From the NCBI GenBank assembly GCA_009889685.1, contig WTZT01000041.1:1-5963 (forward strand): 5,963 nt of DNA. Direction: 5' to 3'. The notes beneath the pieces were generated by a model. The model did no database searches, had not been told where the DNA came from, and was given only the letters and a program-made list of their open reading frames with translations. The position numbers and the translations under genes are program-made. Shown piece after piece: positions 5,008-5,963 of the stretch (its first letter is position 1; each line of letters starts with the position of its first letter). The DNA is from Candidatus Hikarchaeia archaeon HikBin4 (GTDB taxonomy: Archaea; Halobacteriota; Halobacteria; Halobacteriales; Hikarchaeaceae).

Positions 5008-5963
5008 ATGAACTATAATTCTTCTAACTTTGCATTATTAATGGCCTTTACCCACGGGACAGATCACTTCGCTCGCAGGATGATACCTCCTCTAATTCCT
5101 TTATGGGCGTTATTTTTCGGTGCCCCACTTTGGCAAGTTGCCCTTCTCCCCGCAATACAAATATTTACCACAGGACTATTTCAGATACCCTCTGGTATTG
5201 TCTCCGATTCTAGTGATCGACGTATTTTGTTACCTCTAGCATTTGTGACTCATGGGCTTACTTATGTACTATTTGCCATCGGGGCAACAAGCTTATTTTT
5301 GGATTTCAGTGTACTTCTTTTTGGGCATCCTTTCAACTGTAGGCTCTTGGTCATGATGCTTGCTATGTTTTTATCTGGCGCGGGATCTAGCCTATTACAC
5401 CCTGCTGGTTATCCTCTCATAACGGCCAACATTCCACCTGATTCCAAAGGCAGAGCCTATGGTCTTTGGGGGAGCTCTGCTAAATTTGGAGATGGACTTG
5501 GACCTGCAGTTTTGGGTCTTTTGTTAATCTACTTAGATTGGTCTATAATTTTCGTTGGACTCGGTATACTCCTACTCATTTATGCAGTTTTTCTATTTTC
5601 TATTTTGAAAGAATACAACACACTACCCCCTCCTTCCAAAAATTCTTCTTCCAAACCTTCGAGCTTCTGGAAATCTGATCCCCGATCTTATGTTCTCCCC
5701 ATTCTAGCCATCCTAGCATATTTTTCTATTCGTGGGTTTACTGCGGATGGTATTGGTGCTCTTTACCCCGCCTTTATCAATGAAATATATGGCTATACAT
5801 TCGAAATTTTTGGAACTGTTATCACTTCCACTTCAACTGCAAGTTGGTATTTCTCAATCCTTCTGATTTCTGCGGGATTTAGCCAATTGGTAGTTGGGAA
5901 ACTTGTAGATATGTACGACCCACGATTGATCTTATTGGCTTGTGTTCTAACGGGGGCAATTTC
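5008..5963 (+). CDS. MFS transporter (third of three in tandem), 3' end missing
   Basis: The frame opens at ATG 5008, 21 bp after the stop of the previous gene, and stays open to the window end (318 codons). It is nearly colinear with the preceding transporter: NFALLMAFTHGTDHFARR at the N-terminus, SGIVSDSSDRR as motif A (62-72), the same insertion before helix 4 (LDFSVLLFGHPFNCRLL), LHPAG, KGRAYGLWGSSAKFGDGLGP, and VDMYDPR near residue 301. By hand count 31 of the first 50 residues are identical to the second transporter. By comparison with that protein about 110 C-terminal residues lie beyond the window. The polar central loop is Ser/Pro/Lys-rich (PPPSKNSSSKPSS) and differs most. No separate promoter fits in the 21-bp gap, so it is co-transcribed with its neighbour. 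Substrate unknown. Confidence 0.85.
   Translation, partial: MNYNSSNFALLMAFTHGTDHFARRMIPPLIPLWALFFGAPLWQVALLPAIQIFTTGLFQIPSGIVSDSSDRRILLPLAFVTHGLTYVLFAIGATSLFLDFSVLLFGHPFNCRLLVMMLAMFLSGAGSSLLHPAGYPLITANIPPDSKGRAYGLWGSSAKFGDGLGPAVLGLLLIYLDWSIIFVGLGILLLIYAVFLFSILKEYNTLPPPSKNSSSKPSSFWKSDPRSYVLPILAILAYFSIRGFTADGIGALYPAFINEIYGYTFEIFGTVITSTSTASWYFSILLISAGFSQLVVGKLVDMYDPRLILLACVLTGAI
5482..5513 (+). repeat. 32-bp direct repeat, copy 2 (with 4174-4205)
   Basis: Second copy of the perfect 32-bp match, inside the third transporter at the homologous position. Confidence 0.8.
5797..5822 (+). repeat. 26-bp direct repeat, copy 2 (with 4492-4517)
   Basis: Second copy of the perfect 26-bp match, inside the third transporter at the homologous position. 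Confidence 0.8.

Noticed and set aside
4174..5822. The direct repeats as a mobile element or attachment site
   Set aside because: They lie at homologous codons of paralogous genes and have no terminal inverted repeats or transposase between them.
2427..5963. Interpretation of the MFS genes as nickel importers for NiSOD
   Set aside because: No His/Asp motif of NiCoT or HupE/UreJ permeases is present, the genes follow a terminator candidate, and their motifs fit Fsr-like MFS proteins instead.

Overview
The window looks like a piece of an A+T-rich euryarchaeal genome, most likely a marine lineage. Three start codons (the inward-facing membrane gene, the glutaredoxin-like gene and sodN) lie about 26-29 bp downstream of good TATA boxes, the geometry of leaderless or nearly leaderless archaeal transcripts. 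The small glutaredoxin/GST-N protein resembles, from memory, a type common in Halobacteria and relatives, and the lipoprotein cupredoxin is typical of aerobic euryarchaea. Placement in Poseidoniales, MG-III or a Halobacteria-related marine group such as Hikarchaeia is inference and cannot be settled from this window.

Layout. On the minus strand at the left edge is the 5' part of a lipoprotein cupredoxin (1-322, cut by the window), preceded by an orphan four-helix membrane protein (435-875). A 105-bp divergent promoter region (876-980) separates these from a plus-strand series: a glutaredoxin-like protein (981-1247) whose 3' end overlaps a small unrecognised protein (1228-1542); then, from its own promoter, nickel superoxide dismutase sodN (1575-2024) overlapping its maturation protease sodX (2006-2323), with a T-tract terminator candidate after it; then three consecutive related MFS transporters (2427-3653, 3700-4986 and 5008 to beyond the window end). 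The second and third transporters are close tandem paralogues with two patches of perfect DNA identity; the first is a more distant relative with a TTG start.

How the genes may work together. sodN-sodX is a self-contained module: SodX, a soluble S26-type Ser/Lys protease, is expected to cut the 12-residue propeptide from SodN and expose the His-1 nickel hook. The CPxC glutaredoxin-like protein and the copper-site cupredoxin make the left half a redox-themed neighbourhood. The MFS tandem has no recognisable substrate; the proteins have features of the fosmidomycin-resistance-like (Fsr-like) MFS group, but any link to oxidative stress or metals rests on proximity only. The most noteworthy points are the archaeal NiSOD cassette with a picocyanobacteria-like hook sequence (probable lateral transfer under a native archaeal promoter), the MFS expansion with signs of recent duplication or gene conversion, a CxxC-bearing insertion in the cupredoxin, and two orphan genes. 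There is no stretch over 300 bp without a gene, and I see no RNA genes, mobile elements or CRISPR arrays.
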